Below are positions 61,418 through 64,000 of a DNA stretch of 64,000 bases, one piece after another. Source of the stretch: CAVUCH01 sp963739995 (lineage in GTDB: Bacteria > Acidobacteriota > Vicinamibacteria > Vicinamibacterales > JAENWD01). The stretch lies in contig CAVUCH010000005.1 of NCBI GenBank assembly GCA_963739995.1, forward strand, positions 62,001 through 126,000. The letters run 5' to 3'. Each line of letters begins with the position of its first letter. The stretch's first letter is position 1. Below the pieces are notes generated by a model that saw only the letters and a program-made list of their open reading frames with translations, was not told the origin of the DNA and ran no database searches. The position numbers and the translations under genes were made by a program.

Positions 61418-62863
61418 ATGCAGTTCCAGTCCGTGGACGAAATCCTCGCGGCCACCGCCAGCCTCGGACGTACGGACGGAGACACGTTCGTGCCGTCAGG
61501 CGGCCCTGCCGACGGCGCACTCGTCGATCGCCTGGCGCACACCGGGGCGCTCGGCGCCACCCCCGAGATCAAGGGCACGGCGCGCTGGATCATCCGCAGC
61601 GTGGCGGCTGCGAAGGGCATCCGGCCCGCGTCGATCCACGACCTCTACATGGCGATGGGCCGCGGAGAGGCGAGTGGCTTCACGGTGCCGGCGATGAACA
61701 TCCGTGTCATGTCGTACTACACGGCACGCGCGGCATTCCGCGCGGCAAAGGCGATCGACGCGGGCGCGATCATCTTCGAGATCGCCCGCTCGGAGATCGG
61801 GTATACGGAACAGCGGCCGCACGAGTACGCGGCGATGATCACCGCGGCCGCGCTGCGCGAGGGCTTCGACGGTCCGCTCTTCATCCAGGGCGACCACGTG
61901 CAGGTGAACGCGAAGAAGTACCACAGCCCCGACCGCGACAAGGAGTTCGACACGCTCAAGGGACTCATCCGGGAGGAGATTGCGGCCGGCTTCTACAACA
62001 TCGACATCGATACCTCCACGCTCGTGGACCTCGACAAGCCCACGCTCGACGAGCAGCAGGCCGTCAACTGTGACCTCGCCGCTGACTTCACCGAGTTCTG
62101 CCGTCGCCACGAGCCGGAAGGCGTCACGGTATCCGTCGGCGGCGAGATCGGGGAGGTCGGCGGCAAGAACTCCGACGTCCACGAGCTGCACGCGTTCATG
62201 CGCGGATACAACGCGCAGCTCCGCAAACGCGGTGAGCACGTCGGGATCAGCAAGATCAGCGTGCAGACCGGCACGGCGCACGGCGGCTTCGTCGGCGCCG
62301 ACGGCAAGCTGCGGATGGACGTCCAGATCGACCTCGAGGCCCTCCGCGAGCTGTCGAGCGTTGCGCGCAGGGACTACGGCCTGGGCGGTGCGGTGCAGCA
62401 CGGTGCGTCCACTCTCCCACCGTCCGCCTTCGATGCATTCCCGAAGGCCGGCGCGTGCGAGATTCACCTCGCGACCGACTTCCAGAACATGGTGTACGAC
62501 CACCCGCAGTTCCCGGCGGCTCTGAAGGCCGAGATGTACGCCTGGCTGCAGCACAACGCCGCCGAAGAGCGGAAGCCTGACGATACCGAGCAGCAGTTCC
62601 TCTACAAGGCCCGCAAAAAGGCCATCGGCCCCTTCAAAGCACAGCTCTGGACAATGGGCGACGACGTGAAGGCGGCGCTGGGACAGTCGCTGGAGGAGCG
62701 GTTTGCGTTCCTGATGAAGCAGCTGAACGTCAGCGGCACGGCGGCCGCGGTGAGGCAGTTCGTCACGACCCCCGAAATCCCGTTCAGCCGTGAAGCGGAG
62801 CTGCAGGCGGCTGCCGGCAAGATCACCGCGACCGAACGCAAAGCCGAGGGGCTGTCAGACTGA
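61418..62863 (+). CDS. Class II fructose/tagatose-bisphosphate aldolase family protein
   Basis: 481 residues, longer than usual class II aldolases (about 300-360). Metal ligands and family motifs: FIQGDHVQVNAKKY, GGEIGEVGGKNSDVHELHAF, KISVQTGTAHGGFV and GGAVQHGASTLPPSAFDAF. An N-terminal extension of about 75 residues and a C-terminal helical extension are added. ATG at 61418 has AAGGAG eleven bases upstream. The substrate is a phosphorylated sugar, not fixed by sequence. Confidence 0.88.
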   Translation: MQFQSVDEILAATASLGRTDGDTFVPSGGPADGALVDRLAHTGALGATPEIKGTARWIIRSVAAAKGIRPASIHDLYMAMGRGEASGFTVPAMNIRVMSYYTARAAFRAAKAIDAGAIIFEIARSEIGYTEQRPHEYAAMITAAALREGFDGPLFIQGDHVQVNAKKYHSPDRDKEFDTLKGLIREEIAAGFYNIDIDTSTLVDLDKPTLDEQQAVNCDLAADFTEFCRRHEPEGVTVSVGGEIGEVGGKNSDVHELHAFMRGYNAQLRKRGEHVGISKISVQTGTAHGGFVGADGKLRMDVQIDLEALRELSSVARRDYGLGGAVQHGASTLPPSAFDAFPKAGACEIHLATDFQNMVYDHPQFPAALKAEMYAWLQHNAAEERKPDDTEQQFLYKARKKAIGPFKAQLWTMGDDVKAALGQSLEERFAFLMKQLNVSGTAAAVRQFVTTPEIPFSREAELQAAAGKITATERKAEGLSD

Positions 62864-62971
62864 CGAGGCGTCGCCGACGGCTGCAGGCGTCAGGCACCCG
62901 ACGCGTGCCAGAAACGCCGCGACGGTGTGCAGGCCGGCAGCGTTCGGCCTGTCAGGCGTCTGAGGGCGCGT

Positions 62972-63487
62972 CTACGCGCCGCCGTTCAGATAGTCGCGTA
63001 GTGCTTCGTACGTACTCCTGAACGCCAGTTCGTTCCAGGGGATTTCGGTGGGGGCGAACACGCGTGCCTCCAGACACTCGTCGTCCGCGCAGAGCGTTCC
63101 GCCCGTGATCGTCGCAGCGTAGACGATGATGATCGGCGTTTTCCCCGGGTACGAGTAGATGTCGACGAGCCCCTGCAGGGTGACGTCGAGGCCGCACTCC
63201 TCGCGCGCTTCCCGGATTGCGGCTGACCTGATTTCCTCGCCCCGATCGACGTACCCCCCGGGAAACACCCACTTGCCGAAACCAGGCTCGATCGCACGTC
63301 GCACGAGGACTATGCCGCCCTCCGCGGCGCGGATGATCGTGCCAACGGCGATTTTCGGATCGAGGTAGAAGACGAACCCGCACTGCGTGCACACGAGCCG
63401 CTCGGGCTCACCGGCCTTCAGGAGCCGGGGTTCGAGAGCGCCGCTGCAGATGGGGCAGAAGCGGTATGCGTCGGTGTGCTCGGGCAT
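62972..63487 (-). CDS. NUDIX hydrolase with zinc ribbon
   Basis: 171 residues. An N-terminal zinc ribbon (FCPICSGALE with CTQCGFVFY) precedes the Nudix domain with the box GGYVDRGEEIRSAAIREARE followed by ECGLDV. This layout is common in proteins that hydrolyse ADP-ribose or NAD-like nucleotides (NudC-like ribbon), but the NudC-specific motif is not evident. It is convergent with the aldolase. Confidence 0.9.
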   Translation of the reverse strand: MPEHTDAYRFCPICSGALEPRLLKAGEPERLVCTQCGFVFYLDPKIAVGTIIRAAEGGIVLVRRAIEPGFGKWVFPGGYVDRGEEIRSAAIREAREECGLDVTLQGLVDIYSYPGKTPIIIVYAATITGGTLCADDECLEARVFAPTEIPWNELAFRSTYEALRDYLNGGA

Positions 63488-63520
63488 GGGGGGGCGCTAG
63501 TGGCTCGTCCTAGTCATCTG

Positions 63521-63630
63521 TAGAGCGCCGGTCGGGCGGGCATCCCGCCTGGCGGCGTTGCTCGTCGCTCGAATGCCGTGGCGGCCCGAGTCCGCTCGCG
63601 CCGCGGCGCGCAAGACCCATTACCGCCCCG
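63521..63630. repeat. Second copy of the long interspersed repeat
   Basis: GGGCGGGCATCCCGCCTGGC continuing GGCGTTGCTCGTCGCTCGAAT matches the inner half of the element at 40051-40161 with few differences; the right half (CCCATTACCGC) aligns less well. It lies between the NUDIX gene and the deformylase promoter. Confidence 0.55.
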
Positions 63631-63742
63631 CTAAAGTTTTCAGCATTCGCCCGCCCGCCGCAACCGACCGTCCCGAGCGGACCCGGGCGGCTACAGGGAG
63701 CCGTGCTCGTCGATGCAGCCACTGCGGCCGGAGTGGCGCAGG

Positions 63743-63748
63743 TATAAT
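63743..63748 (+). promoter_or_regulatory. -10 box of def, likely leaderless
   Basis: Perfect TATAAT ends nine bases before the def ATG at 63758. The mRNA would start about two or three bases before the ATG. No clear -35 box is seen. Confidence 0.65.
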
Positions 63749-63757
63749 CCCGAAGCC

Positions 63758-64000
63758 ATGTCCATCCTCAAGGTCGCGCGCATGGGACACCCCGTCCTGC
63801 GCAAGCGGGCGCGTGCGCTCGACCGGGCAGACCTGAAGTCATCGGACGTCCAGAAGCTGATCGACGACATGATCGAAACGATGGGCGAGTACCACGGCAT
63901 CGGTCTCGCGGCCCCCCAGGTGCACGAGGGCGTGCGCATCTTTATCGCGGGAATGCAGGAGGATGGGGCCGACGATGAAGAGGAGCCCGGCATCGTGGCG
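63758..64000 (+). CDS. def: Peptide deformylase (partial, cut by window edge)
   Basis: Removes the formyl group from new proteins. The first 81 codons are visible: ILKVARMGHPVLRKRARALD, then MGEYHGIGLAAPQVHEGVRI, the first deformylase motif (GIGLAAPQ). The EGCLS and HExxH motifs lie beyond the window. The acidic stretch GADDEEEPGIVA is a small insert. Confidence 0.95.
   Translation, partial: MSILKVARMGHPVLRKRARALDRADLKSSDVQKLIDDMIETMGEYHGIGLAAPQVHEGVRIFIAGMQEDGADDEEEPGIVA

Overview
The window is about two-thirds G+C with densely packed genes. It looks like chromosome from a member of the Acidobacteriota, most likely class Vicinamibacteria. I infer this from the gene content (TAT-exported Gfo/Idh oxidoreductase with DUF1080 and ThuA genes, a complete Tad pilus locus, M28-PDZ peptidase, hpnCDE hopanoid genes, split E1 2-oxoacid dehydrogenase); no rRNA or tRNA was found to confirm it. 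No phage, IS transposase or CRISPR array is visible.

Layout. (1) 1-5630, minus strand: an oxidative sugar-degradation cluster (FGE-like protein, Gfo/Idh oxidoreductase, ThuA, ApbE, 3-keto-disaccharide hydrolase, MFS transporter). (2) 5780-9404, minus strand: a small membrane protein and a very long coiled-coil protein with a pseudo-receiver, divergent from (3) 9405-23302: a Tad/Flp pilus operon (two Flp pilins, CpaA, TadE, CpaB, CpaC, TadG, CpaE, CpaF, TadB, TadC) followed by an AAA ATPase, an ICMT-like methyltransferase and a GT87-like protein. The first pilin is preceded by a near-consensus sigma-54 promoter. (4) 23342-25095, minus strand: Rieske protein, four-helix membrane protein and cytochrome-b-like membrane protein. 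(5) 25396-36222: Smr, QueF, HU, an NtrC-type activator, then a 2-oxoacid dehydrogenase operon (Lpd, E1 alpha, E1 beta, E2), LipB and an ECF sigma factor. (6) 36333-50600: M28 peptidase, a malate-dehydrogenase relative without its catalytic residues, SDR, threonine dehydratase, MBL hydrolase, FHA protein, MacA/MacB-like export genes, alpha/beta hydrolase, YgfZ, and an overlapping MutY-MutT pair. (7) 51060-54895: cobalamin adenosyltransferase and hpnC-hpnD-hpnE for squalene and hopanoid synthesis. (8) 55088-64000: FAD oxidoreductase, DenD-like dehydrogenase, SDR, GNAT, a class B3 metallo-beta-lactamase, ThiI, a class II aldolase, a NUDIX protein and the start of peptide deformylase.

Four features run across the whole window. 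Short REP-like hairpin repeats (core CCGGGACTGAAGTCCCGG with a CTCCACA tail) are scattered through it; one inverted pair lies in frame inside hpnC, and others supply the ends of apbE and a GNAT gene. Decayed heptanucleotide tandem repeats sit between genes. Several genes have a TAnnnT -10 box only 6 or 9 bases before the start codon, suggesting leaderless mRNAs. Five genes (Gfo/Idh, the coiled-coil protein, tadG, a small membrane protein, hpnC) are each interrupted by a net +1 base, which may be assembly error or real.
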